From Comamonadaceae bacterium (GTDB lineage: Bacteria > Pseudomonadota > Gammaproteobacteria > Burkholderiales > Burkholderiaceae_C): 52,800 nucleotides of DNA. The notes beneath the pieces are model-generated. The model was not told where the DNA came from. It ran no database searches and worked only from the letters and a program-made list of their open reading frames with translations. Positions 43,851 through 51,666 of the stretch are shown piece by piece. Where the stretch lies: positions 1 to 52,800 of the forward strand of contig QZKF01000015.1 in assembly GCA_003599455.1 (NCBI GenBank), read 5' to 3'. Each line of letters begins with the position of its first letter. Position 1 is the first letter of the stretch. A program made the translations under genes and the position numbers.

Positions 43851-43901
43851 TCGACACAACTGTACCCCAGGGGGCTATTCGGCAAGCGTGATATTTGACA
43901 G

Positions 43902-45404
43902 TCAGAAACGCGGCAGTTCAGGGTGTGACAACTGGCCCGCGCGCACGAGCATGCGACCGTACTCAGCACAACGTTGCAGGGTGGGGATGACCTTGCCCGG
44001 GTTCAGTAGCCCTTTGGTATCAAAGGCGCGCTTCACACTGAACATCTGTGCATTTTCCTCCGCGGAGAACTGAACGCACATGCTGTTGAGCTTCTCCACA
44101 CCCACGCCGTGTTCGCCCGTCACCGTGCCGCCCATGGCCACGCTGGTCTCGAGGATCTCGGCGCCGAACAGCTCGCAGCGGTGCAGCTGGTCGGCGTCGT
44201 TGGCGTCGAACAGGATCAATGGGTGCAGGTTGCCATCGCCCGCGTGGAACACGTTGGCGCAGCGCAGCCCGTACTTCTTTTCCATCTCCGCGATGGCCAG
44301 CAGGATGTCGGCCAGGCGCTTGCGCGGGATGGTCGAGTCCATGCACATGTAGTCGGGGCTGATGCGCCCGCTGGCGGGGAAGGCGTTCTTGCGCCCGCTC
44401 CAGAAGCGCAGGCGCTCGGCCTCGTCGCGGCTGACCGCGATGGCGGTGGCGCCACAGCCGCGCAGCACCGCGCTCATGCGGCCGATCTCCTCTTCCACCT
44501 CTTCGGGCGTGCCGTCGCTCTCGCACAGCAGGATCGCCTCCGCGCTCAGGTCGTAACCCGCGTGCACGAAGTCCTCGACCGCGGCCGTCATGGGCTTGTC
44601 CATCATCTCCAGTCCGGCCGGGATGATGCCGGCGGCGATCACCGAGGCCACCGCGTCGCCGGCTTTGCGGATGTCGTCGAAGCTGGCCATGATGCAGCGC
44701 GCGAGCAGCGGCCTGGGCACCAGCTTCACGGTGACCTCGGTGGTCACGGCCAGCATGCCCTCGCTGCCGATCACCAGCGGCAACAGGTCCAGGCCGGGCG
44801 CATCGAGCGCATCGCCGCCGAAGGTGACGGGCTCGCCCTCGACCGTGAAGCCGCGCACGGCCAGCACGTTGTGCAGCGTCAGGCCGTACTTGAGGCAGTG
44901 CACGCCGCCGGAGTTCTCGGCCACGTTGCCGCCGATGGTGCAGGCGATCTGGCTGCTCGGGTCGGGCGCGTAGTACAGGCCGTGGGGTGCCGCGGCCTCG
45001 GAGATCGCGAGGTTGCGTACGCCGGCCTGCACCACCGCCGTGCGCGAGCGCGGGTCGATGCGGACGATGCGGTTGAACTTCGCGAGCGAGAGCGTGACGC
45101 CCAGCGCGTGCGGCATCGCACCGCCCGACAGGCCGGTGCCCGCGCCGCGCGCCACCACCGGCACCTCCAGCGCGTGGCAGGCCTGGAGCACGGCGGCCAC
45201 CTGGTCTTCGGTCTCGGGCAGCACCACCACCAGCGGGCGCTCGCGGTAGGCCGTGAGGCCGTCGCACTCGTAGGGCACGGTGTCCTCGGCCTGCCACAGC
45301 AGGGCGTGTGCGGGCACCACGGCCTGCAGCGCGCGCACCACCTCGGCCTGGCGGGCGGCGCGCTGCAGGCGGGTGGCCTCGGCGGCGGCGGTGGGTGCAT
45401 TCAT
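43902..45404 (-). CDS. glcD: FAD-linked oxidase, glycolate oxidase subunit GlcD-like
   Basis: 500-aa flavoprotein of the GlcD/D-lactate dehydrogenase family oxidising 2-hydroxyacids. The FAD-binding part shows VVARGAGTGLSGGAMPH, PDPSSQIACTIGGNVAENSGG and LPLVIGSEGMLAVTTE; the C-terminal FAD_oxidase_C part shows NVFHAGDGNLHPLILFD and GGTVTGEHGVGVEK. glcE and glcF, which encode the other subunits of glycolate oxidase, are not adjacent in this window, so a D-2-hydroxyacid dehydrogenase acting alone is an alternative. Confidence 0.92.
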   Translation of the reverse strand: MNAPTAAAEATRLQRAARQAEVVRALQAVVPAHALLWQAEDTVPYECDGLTAYRERPLVVVLPETEDQVAAVLQACHALEVPVVARGAGTGLSGGAMPHALGVTLSLAKFNRIVRIDPRSRTAVVQAGVRNLAISEAAAPHGLYYAPDPSSQIACTIGGNVAENSGGVHCLKYGLTLHNVLAVRGFTVEGEPVTFGGDALDAPGLDLLPLVIGSEGMLAVTTEVTVKLVPRPLLARCIMASFDDIRKAGDAVASVIAAGIIPAGLEMMDKPMTAAVEDFVHAGYDLSAEAILLCESDGTPEEVEEEIGRMSAVLRGCGATAIAVSRDEAERLRFWSGRKNAFPASGRISPDYMCMDSTIPRKRLADILLAIAEMEKKYGLRCANVFHAGDGNLHPLILFDANDADQLHRCELFGAEILETSVAMGGTVTGEHGVGVEKLNSMCVQFSAEENAQMFSVKRAFDTKGLLNPGKVIPTLQRCAEYGRMLVRAGQLSHPELPRF

Positions 45405-45514
45405 GGCGGTGTCCGTCGGATGGTGTGGCGCACCAGTCTAGGCCAAAGCCCGGGGCCTGGATTGAAGAAACTTGCAGGGGCTTGTGAGCCGTTCGGTGGC
45501 GGCGACGAAGGGCT

Positions 45515-45543
45515 CTTGAAATCGGTGCGGGGCGACATCATGT
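45515..45543 (+). promoter_or_regulatory. Candidate sigma-32 heat-shock promoter for hsp20
   Basis: CTTGAAA at 45515–45521 matches the sigma-32 -35 element and CATCATGT at 45536–45543 is close to the CCCCATNT -10 element, with a 14-base spacer. It lies about 65 bases before the hsp20 start. The rest of 45405–45514 holds no recognisable feature. Confidence 0.6.
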
Positions 45544-45606
45544 TTGGGTCACCCCCGGGGCGCCTGTCGCGCCCCCTTCTCTCAACCCAGACCAGGAGCC
45601 ATTGCC

Positions 45607-46029
45607 ATGAACAGCCTGATTGCCCGCCGCGGTTTGCTCGACGACTTCCTGAACGACGTCGCGCCCGCCTTTTACGTCAAGCCCCTGCACGGCGACAACC
45701 TGCCGGCGCAGATCCGTGTCGACGTGCAGGAGACGCCCGACGCCTACACCCTGCAGGCCGAGGTGCCGGGCGTGAGCAAGGAAGACATCCAGGTCAATGT
45801 CGACGGCAAGGTCGTGACGCTGCGCGCCGAAATCAAGCAGCAGGACAGCCAGTCCGAAGGCGGCAAGCTGCTGCGCAGCGAGCGCTACTACGGTGCCGTT
45901 TCGCGCAGCTTCCAGCTGCCGGTCGACATCGACAACAGCGCCGCCAAGGCGAAGTACGAAAACGGTGTGTTGCAGCTCACGCTGCCGAAGAAGACCGCCG
46001 GCGCCACGCAACGCCTGACGATCGAGTGA
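45607..46029 (+). CDS. Small heat-shock protein, Hsp20/alpha-crystallin family
   Basis: 140-aa ATP-independent chaperone that holds unfolding proteins. The alpha-crystallin domain covers about 38–138: RVDVQETPDAYTLQAEVPGV, then VNVDGKVVTLRAE, a loop with SERYYGAVSRSFQLP, and ENGVLQLTLPKK with the family A-x-x-x-N-G-V-L motif. The start at 45607 (MNSLIARR) fits family length; a GTG or ATG further upstream is rejected. A candidate sigma-32 promoter lies just upstream. Confidence 0.94.
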   Translation: MNSLIARRGLLDDFLNDVAPAFYVKPLHGDNLPAQIRVDVQETPDAYTLQAEVPGVSKEDIQVNVDGKVVTLRAEIKQQDSQSEGGKLLRSERYYGAVSRSFQLPVDIDNSAAKAKYENGVLQLTLPKKTAGATQRLTIE

Positions 46030-46047
46030 GCCGCCGCGTGGCCGCCC

Positions 46048-46917
46048 TCAGGCCACGCTCTTCCTGAGCCACTCGGCAAAGGCCGCGCATTCCCAGCGCT
46101 CCATCGCGCCCGCCTGCCAGCACAGGTAGTGCGCGTGGGGCGAAGGGATGCTGCGTTCCGAGAGCCGCTCCAGCGAGCCGTTCTCGATCCACGGCGCGCC
46201 CAGCTTGAGCCGCACCAGCGCCACACCCAGCCCTTGTGCCGCCGCGTCGCACATGAGGCCGATGTCGTTGAACGACGAGCCGTCGTGCGGCTCCGGCCAG
46301 TCCAGCTCGTGCGCGGCGAACCAGGTGCGCCAGGGCTCCAGCGGGCTGCGCAACAGCGCGGCCCGCTGCAGGTCTTCCACCGCGTCGAACGGCCCGTTCT
46401 CGCGGATGTAGGCCGGTGAGGCCAGCGGCGTCACCTCGTCCTTGAGCAGGCAGATGTGCTCGACGTCGGCGTAGCGGCCAGTGCCGAAGCGCACCGTGAG
46501 GTCGGCGTCCTCGGCCACCACGTCCAGCAGCGGGATCGAGACCTGCAGCGTGAGGTCGATCTCGGGGTAGGCCTCGGTGAACTGGCGCAGGCGCGGCATC
46601 AGGATCGAGCGCGCGAAGGTCGGCGTGACGGCCAGCTTGAGCTTGCGCTTGCCCGGCGTGGTGTTGCCGCCGGGAAAACGCTGCAGGATGCCCAGGCCCT
46701 CGCGCACATGGGCCAGGTATTCGCTGCCTTCGGTGGTGAGCGAAAAATCGGCGCGACCGAACAGCTTGGTGCCCAGGATCTGCTCGAGCTGCTTGACCCG
46801 GTGGCTCACCGCGCTGGGCGTGACGTTGAGCTCCTCCCCCGTCTGCGTGACGCTGCGCAGCCGCGCCAGGGCCTCGAAGGTCAGCAGGCACTGGATCGGG
46901 GGAATGCGGATGGTCAT
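46048..46917 (-). CDS. LysR family transcriptional regulator, GcvA-like
   Basis: 289-aa regulator. The winged helix (about 5–65) contains IQCLLTFEALARLRSVTQTGEELNVTPSAVSHRVKQLE in two stretches, and the effector-binding domain (about 90–289) is of the GcvA/AmpR-like type, with MPRLRQFTEAYPEIDLTLQ and DLTVRFGTGRY. Its ATG overlaps the purU stop as ATGA, so it is the second gene of a two-gene unit. It may regulate purU or the divergent aminotransferase gene beyond it (inference). Confidence 0.9.
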   Translation of the reverse strand: MTIRIPPIQCLLTFEALARLRSVTQTGEELNVTPSAVSHRVKQLEQILGTKLFGRADFSLTTEGSEYLAHVREGLGILQRFPGGNTTPGKRKLKLAVTPTFARSILMPRLRQFTEAYPEIDLTLQVSIPLLDVVAEDADLTVRFGTGRYADVEHICLLKDEVTPLASPAYIRENGPFDAVEDLQRAALLRSPLEPWRTWFAAHELDWPEPHDGSSFNDIGLMCDAAAQGLGVALVRLKLGAPWIENGSLERLSERSIPSPHAHYLCWQAGAMERWECAAFAEWLRKSVA

Positions 46918-47762
46918 TTGAAGACGACGGTCTTGTGGCCATTGAGGAGCACGCGGTGCTCGCTGTGCCACTTCACGGCGCGCGCCAGCACCTGGCTCTC
47001 GGTGTCGCGGCCGCGCGCGGTGAGGTCTTCCACCGCGTCGGTGTGGTCCACGCGGGCCACGTCCTGCTCGATGATCGGACCCTCGTCGAGGTCGGCCGTC
47101 ACGTAGTGGGCGGTGGCGCCGATCAGCTTCACGCCACGGTCGTGCGCCTGGTAGTAGGGCTTGGCGCCTTTGAAGCTGGGCAGGAAGCTGTGGTGGATGT
47201 TGATCGCCTTGCCCGAGAGCTCGCGGCAGAGGTCGTTGCTCAGCACCTGCATGTAGCGCGCCAGCACCACCAGCTCGGCGCCTTCGCCCCGGATGATCTC
47301 CAGCTGCTTCGCCTCGGCCTGCGCCTTGGTCGCCGCCGTCACCGGGATGTGGTGGAAGGGCACGTTGTAGCTGGCCGCGAGCTGGTAGAAGTCGCGGTGG
47401 TTGCTGATGATGGCGCGAATGTCCAGCGGCAGCAGGCCGCTTTTCCAGCGGAACATCAGGTCGTTCAGGCAGTGGCCTTCCTTGCTCACGAAGATCACGG
47501 TGCGCACCGGCTCGGCCAGCGGGTGCAGGCTCCAGCGCATGCCGAAGGGCTCGGCGAACAGCTTCAGGCGCAGCCGCAGGTCGTCCTGGGTGAGCTGGGC
47601 GCAGGCGAACTGCACGCGCATGAAGAACAGGCCGGTGTCGTGGTCGTTGTACTGGGCGGCTTCTTCGATGTTGCCGCCGTGCTCGAACAGGAAGCCGGAG
47701 ACGGCGTGCACGATGCCCGGGCGGTCCTGGCAGGACAGGGTGAGAACGTAGGTGTGAGTCAT
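46914..47762 (-). CDS. purU: Formyltetrahydrofolate deformylase PurU
   Basis: 282-aa enzyme hydrolysing 10-formyltetrahydrofolate to formate and tetrahydrofolate, balancing one-carbon pools. An N-terminal ACT domain (about 3–80, LSCQDRPGIVHAVSGFLFEHG) is followed by the formyltransferase fold with catalytic residues in NIHHSFLPSFKGAKPY (Asn-His-His) and GATAHYVTADLDEGPIIEQD. The start at 47762 (MTHTYVL) fits the family. Translationally coupled to the downstream LysR gene. Confidence 0.96.
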   Translation of the reverse strand: MTHTYVLTLSCQDRPGIVHAVSGFLFEHGGNIEEAAQYNDHDTGLFFMRVQFACAQLTQDDLRLRLKLFAEPFGMRWSLHPLAEPVRTVIFVSKEGHCLNDLMFRWKSGLLPLDIRAIISNHRDFYQLAASYNVPFHHIPVTAATKAQAEAKQLEIIRGEGAELVVLARYMQVLSNDLCRELSGKAINIHHSFLPSFKGAKPYYQAHDRGVKLIGATAHYVTADLDEGPIIEQDVARVDHTDAVEDLTARGRDTESQVLARAVKWHSEHRVLLNGHKTVVFK

Positions 47763-47888
47763 GGCGTGCGCATTGTCGCAGCAAGGCACCCGGTGGGCCT
47801 GGCCGCGCCGCGGGCAGTGGAGCCCCCGGTGCGTGCCGCACGGTGCCAGAATCACCGTTCCCACCCTTACGCCCCAGGAGACGCCGCC

Positions 47889-49229
47889 ATGGCCTACAAC
47901 GACCTGCGCATGGACAACCAGTGGTTGCCCTTCACCCCCAACCGCAGCTTCCAGAAAGACCCGCGCATCTTCGTCGCGGCCGACGGCATGCACTTCACCA
48001 CGCACGACGGGCGCCAGGTGATCGACGGCATCTCCAGCCTGTGGTGCGTGGGCGCCGGGCACAACCGCAAGCCCATCAACGAGGCGATCAAGAAGCAGCT
48101 CGACACGCTGGACTACAGCACCGCCTTCAGCGTGAGCAACGACAAGGCCTTCCGCGCCGCCGAGATGATCGCCGCCATGGCGCCCGGTGACCTGAACAAG
48201 GTGCTGTTCTGCAACTCCGGCAGCGAAGCGGCCGACACCTCGATGAAGGTGGCGCTGGCCTACCACCGCGCGCGCGGCGAAGGCCACCGCAACATGTTCA
48301 TCGGCCGCGAGCGCGGCTACCACGGCGTGGGCTTCGGTGGCATGTCGGTCGGTGGCATCCCGGCCAACCGCAAGGTCTACGGCACCAGCCTGCTGCCGCG
48401 CGTGGACCACCTGCGCTTCATCCACGACCCGGTCAAGCACGCCTACGTGCACAACACCGAACCGGTGTGGGACGAGGACATCCTGCTGGAGCTGGAAAAC
48501 CGCATCCTGCCGCTGCACGATCCGAGCAACATCGCGGCCGTGATCGTCGAGCCGGTGGCGGGCAGCGCGGGCTGGTACGTGCCGCCGCAGGGTTACCTGA
48601 AACGGCTGCGGGAGATCTGCGACAAGCACGGCATCCTGCTGATCTTCGACGAGGTCATCACCGGCTTCGGCCGCCTGGGCACCGCCTTCGCGTCCGACTA
48701 CTACGGCGTGCAGCCCGACATGCTGAACTTCGCCAAGGCCGTGACCAACGGCGTGTTTCCGCTCGGTGGCGTGGTCTGCACCGACCGCATCTACAACGCC
48801 ATGATGGGCGCGCACGGCAACGCGCCGGAGCACGCCATCGAGTTCTTCCACGGCTACACCTACTCGGGCCACCCGGTGGCGTGTGCAGCGGCCATCGCCA
48901 CGCTGGATCTGTTCCGCGAGGAAGATCTGTTCAAGCGCGCCGGCGAGATGGGCCCGGTGCTGGGCGATGCGATGCACGCCGCGCTCAAGGGCCTGCCCAA
49001 CGTGATCGGCATCCGCAGCCTGGGGCTGGCCGCCGCGGTCGAGCTCGCGCCCATCGCCGGCCTGCCGGGCAAGCGCGCCTTCGACGTGTTCATGGACTGC
49101 TACCACCACGGCGTGCTGGTGCGCAACGCCGGTGAGAACCTGGTGTTCGCGCCGCCCTACATCGTCGAGCGCGCGCAGATCGATACCATGGTCGGCACGC
49201 TGGCCGACGCGATCAAACGCGCGGCCTGA
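47889..49229 (+). CDS. bauA: Class III aminotransferase, beta-alanine:pyruvate type
   Basis: 446-aa PLP-dependent omega-aminotransferase. SSLWCVGAGHNRKPINEAI, LFCNSGSEAADTSMKVAL, GRERGYHGVGFGGMSVGG, the Asp box IFDEVITGFGRLG and the PLP-Lys region NFAKAVTNGVFPLGGVV are characteristic of beta-alanine:pyruvate aminotransferases. AGGAG lies 8 bases before the ATG, which fixes the start. It is divergent from purU over about 126 bases. Beta-alanine or polyamine breakdown is the likely role; no semialdehyde dehydrogenase gene follows. Confidence 0.93.
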   Translation: MAYNDLRMDNQWLPFTPNRSFQKDPRIFVAADGMHFTTHDGRQVIDGISSLWCVGAGHNRKPINEAIKKQLDTLDYSTAFSVSNDKAFRAAEMIAAMAPGDLNKVLFCNSGSEAADTSMKVALAYHRARGEGHRNMFIGRERGYHGVGFGGMSVGGIPANRKVYGTSLLPRVDHLRFIHDPVKHAYVHNTEPVWDEDILLELENRILPLHDPSNIAAVIVEPVAGSAGWYVPPQGYLKRLREICDKHGILLIFDEVITGFGRLGTAFASDYYGVQPDMLNFAKAVTNGVFPLGGVVCTDRIYNAMMGAHGNAPEHAIEFFHGYTYSGHPVACAAAIATLDLFREEDLFKRAGEMGPVLGDAMHAALKGLPNVIGIRSLGLAAAVELAPIAGLPGKRAFDVFMDCYHHGVLVRNAGENLVFAPPYIVERAQIDTMVGTLADAIKRAA

Positions 49230-49238
49230 CCGCGCCGG

Positions 49239-50051
49239 TCAGCGCTTGAACTGCTGCCGCAGTTCGGCGCAATGGTCGCGCGGCGGCTGCGGTGGCGTGA
49301 ACCACACGCTGTCGGCCGGCGTGGCGCCGTCTTTCGCGCCGCCCGCCTGGGCCATCACCACGCGGTGGCCCAGGTCCTTCGGCAGGTACAGCGGCACGCC
49401 CAGGTCGCGCCGCACATGGCCGTTGCCGGCCACCAGCACCACGGTCTTGCCCGGCCCCGCGTCGCGCACCGCCTGCGCGGTGGTCTGCGCCATGGCCAGG
49501 TCGCGCGCGAGCTGGATGCGCGTCATCGGCGCGATCTGGCTCTCGGGCAGCAGGCCGCAATGGCCTTCGCGGATGCCTTCGCGCTGCCGCGCCAGGGCCG
49601 GCTCGCCGATCAGACCGTCCAGCGCCGCGTTGCCCATGGCGCCGCGCATCTGCGCGCGCGGCAGGTTGCCGCCGATCACCGGCGCGCCGCCGCGCACCGC
49701 GGCCATCACCACCGGGCCGTAGACCGGCCAGGGCCAGCCGCCCGCGTCGGTCCAGTTCAGGGACGCGCGCACCTGGTCTTCGCTCGCATCGGCGGGCAGG
49801 CCACGGGTCTGTCGGCCCTGCTCGGCCATCTCCATCACCAGCGCGCCGAGCTGGCCGCGCGCGGCCAGGGCCTGCACCACCTCGCGCTGCAGCGCCTGGT
49901 GCTCGGGCGCGTCGTGCTGCTCGCCCAGCATCAGCACCGGCGTGGGCAGCACGCGATCGAGCAGGGCCGGCACGGTGGCGGGCGGTGGGTGGGCGCAAGC
50001 CCCGAGCAGCGCGAGGCCCAGGCCGAGCGCGACAGCGGTTCGACAGGTCAT
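49239..50051 (-). CDS. ChaN-like lipoprotein (haem-binding uptake family)
   Basis: 270-aa lipoprotein (lipobox LGAC, Cys19) of the ChaN/Tiki-like family, some members of which bind haem and assist iron uptake. Family motifs are VLMLGEQHDAPEHQALQ near the N-terminus, VYGPVVMAAVRGGAPVIGGN and VLVAGNGHVRRDLGVP near the C-terminus. No TonB receptor or haem gene is nearby. Its ATG overlaps the ATG of the divergent AbrB-like gene by 2 bases. Confidence 0.9.
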   Translation of the reverse strand: MTCRTAVALGLGLALLGACAHPPPATVPALLDRVLPTPVLMLGEQHDAPEHQALQREVVQALAARGQLGALVMEMAEQGRQTRGLPADASEDQVRASLNWTDAGGWPWPVYGPVVMAAVRGGAPVIGGNLPRAQMRGAMGNAALDGLIGEPALARQREGIREGHCGLLPESQIAPMTRIQLARDLAMAQTTAQAVRDAGPGKTVVLVAGNGHVRRDLGVPLYLPKDLGHRVVMAQAGGAKDGATPADSVWFTPPQPPRDHCAELRQQFKR

Positions 50052-51186
50052 GCGTGGATACTACGTGGCCCGCCGCCCGTGGCGGGTGCATCACACCAGT
50101 ACCCGAGTGCCTCTCTTGCCCGCCTTTGGCCCCACTTCGTGGCGGCGCGTCGTTCTCACCCTGTTGCTCGCCCTGGCCGCGGCGCTGCTGTGCGTGTGGC
50201 TGCGCACGCCCATCCCCTGGATGATCGGCCCGCTGCTGGCGACCTCGCTGGTCTCGGTGCTGGGCGTGCCCACCGAGAGCTGGACCCCGCTGCGCAACAG
50301 CGGGCAGTGGGTCATCGGCACCGCGCTGGGCCTGTACTTCACGCCCGCGGTGGGTGCGCTGGTGGCGGGCCTGTGGTGGGCCATCGCGCTGGGCATCGCC
50401 TGGGCGCTGCTGCTGGGCCTGGGTTTCGGGGCCTGGCTGCGCCGGCTGCACGCCGGGCACCTGGCGGCGCTGTCGCCGGCCGAACTGCGCAGCACGACCT
50501 ACTTCGCCGGTGCCATCGGCGGCGCGTCGGAGATGACGCTGATCGCCGAGCGCCAGGGCGCGCGCACCGACCTGGTGGCCGCCGCGCACAGCCTGCGCGT
50601 GCTGCTGGTGACGGTCACCATCCCGTTCGCGCTGCAGTTCTGGGGCGTGAGCGGGCTGGACACGCTCACGCCCGGCCTGCGCGAGGTGCAGCCGGCGGGG
50701 CTGCTGGCGCTGGCCGGCCTCACGCTGCTGGGCGCCTTGCTGATGCAGTGGCTGGGGCGCGCCAACCCCTGGTTCATGGGCGCGCTGGTGGTGACCATGG
50801 CGGTGACGCTCTCGGGCATCACGCTCTCGGCCATCCCGCAGCCGCTGTCGAACGCGGCGCAGCTGGTGATCGGCGTGAGCCTGGGCGTGCGTTTCACGCC
50901 GGCTTTCGTGCACACCGCGCCGCGCTGGCTCGCGTCGGTGGCCTTCGCGAGTTTTTTCATGATGGGTCTGTGCGCGGTGTTCGGCTGGGTGTTGTCCCGT
51001 CTCACCGGCCTGCACCCGGCCACCCTGCTGCTGGGCACGGCGCCCGGCGGCATCGCCGAGATGGCCATCACCGCCAAGGTGCTGCAGCTGGGCGTGCCGG
51101 TGGTCACGGCCTTCCAGGTCTGCCGGCTGGTGGCGGTGCTGGTGCTGGCCGAGCCGGTGTACCGCTGGCGGTACGCGCGGGCATGA
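50050..51186 (+). CDS. AbrB-family membrane protein
   Basis: 378-aa inner-membrane protein with about ten helices in two homologous halves. RTPIPWMIGPLLATSL and GRANPWFMGALVVTMA begin corresponding units, and FAGAIGGASEMTLIAERQGAR corresponds to LGTAPGGIAEMAITAKVLQLG. This is the COG3180 'AbrB duplication' family, sometimes labelled ammonia monooxygenase or transcriptional regulator although it is plainly a transporter-like membrane protein. The start at 50050 overlaps the ChaN-like start; a GTG at about 50087 is an alternative. Confidence 0.86.
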   Translation: MRGYYVARRPWRVHHTSTRVPLLPAFGPTSWRRVVLTLLLALAAALLCVWLRTPIPWMIGPLLATSLVSVLGVPTESWTPLRNSGQWVIGTALGLYFTPAVGALVAGLWWAIALGIAWALLLGLGFGAWLRRLHAGHLAALSPAELRSTTYFAGAIGGASEMTLIAERQGARTDLVAAAHSLRVLLVTVTIPFALQFWGVSGLDTLTPGLREVQPAGLLALAGLTLLGALLMQWLGRANPWFMGALVVTMAVTLSGITLSAIPQPLSNAAQLVIGVSLGVRFTPAFVHTAPRWLASVAFASFFMMGLCAVFGWVLSRLTGLHPATLLLGTAPGGIAEMAITAKVLQLGVPVVTAFQVCRLVAVLVLAEPVYRWRYARA

Positions 51187-51214
51187 AAAAGCCCGGCACG
51201 CGGCCGGGCTTTTT
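51186..51214 (+). terminator. Bidirectional rho-independent terminator
   Basis: AAAAAGCCCGG and CCGGGCTTTTT form a perfect stem around CACGCGG, with T-runs on both strands. It overlaps the stop codon of the AbrB-like gene and lies 15 bases from the stop of the convergent DUF3567 gene, so it can serve both. Confidence 0.92.
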
Positions 51215-51228
51215 CGGGAATGGCGAAT

Positions 51229-51513
51229 TCAGTGCATCACGACGGGCATCTGCGCCAGCGTGGCATAGCCTTCCAGCGTGTCTTCCACCTCTTCCTGCGA
51301 AGGGGTGCTTTGCTGCCAGGCGGTGATCTGGAGCTGGAACATTTCGGCCCAGGAGCCGTCGAGGTAGACCTCCTTGCCCGAGCGCTTGTCCACGATTTCG
51401 AACCCGTGGCGGGGAATCTGTGGACCGTCCTCCAGCGTGGTCTCACCTTCCGTGGGGGCGTTGGCGAGGATGTGGACCACAGCGAAGGCATCCGAGTCGT
51501 AAAGCATGTGCAT
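51229..51513 (-). CDS. DUF3567 family protein
   Basis: 94-aa soluble acidic protein typical of Burkholderiales. It begins MHMLYDSDAFAVVHILAN, the conserved N-terminus of DUF3567, and contains RHGFEIVDKRSGKEVYLDG. No function is known. The start at 51513 matches family members; an upstream in-frame ATG is rejected. AAGGAT lies about 9 bases before the ATG. Upstream DNA (51520–51660) is AT-rich for this genome and likely carries its promoter. Confidence 0.9.
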   Translation of the reverse strand: MHMLYDSDAFAVVHILANAPTEGETTLEDGPQIPRHGFEIVDKRSGKEVYLDGSWAEMFQLQITAWQQSTPSQEEVEDTLEGYATLAQMPVVMH

Positions 51514-51666
51514 GACTGAAATATCCTTGATATGAAAAACCTGCGTTCCTGACAACCTTATATCGGCAATTCCGTGCCGACATGCAGTTCAGAGTGAGCT
51601 TTACCTGAGGACGTTCCTCACGAGTTCAAGATGCGTGTCTTTTTTGGCACAGATGCGGTGTCCGCA
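51514..51666. other. Intergenic region with two small palindromes
   Basis: Lies between the DUF3567 start and the DUF3108 gene stop. It contains TGAGGA–CGT–TCCTCA (about 51608–51622) and CGGCA–ATTCCG–TGCCG (about 51565–51580), both perfect or near-perfect, without T-tracts. They could be operator sites or message structures for DUF3567. Confidence 0.4.

Noticed and set aside
40989..43898. 969-codon plus-strand frame opposite the multi-PAS kinase
   Set aside because: It is a shadow of the kinase; its apparent repeats reflect the PAS duplications on the other strand.
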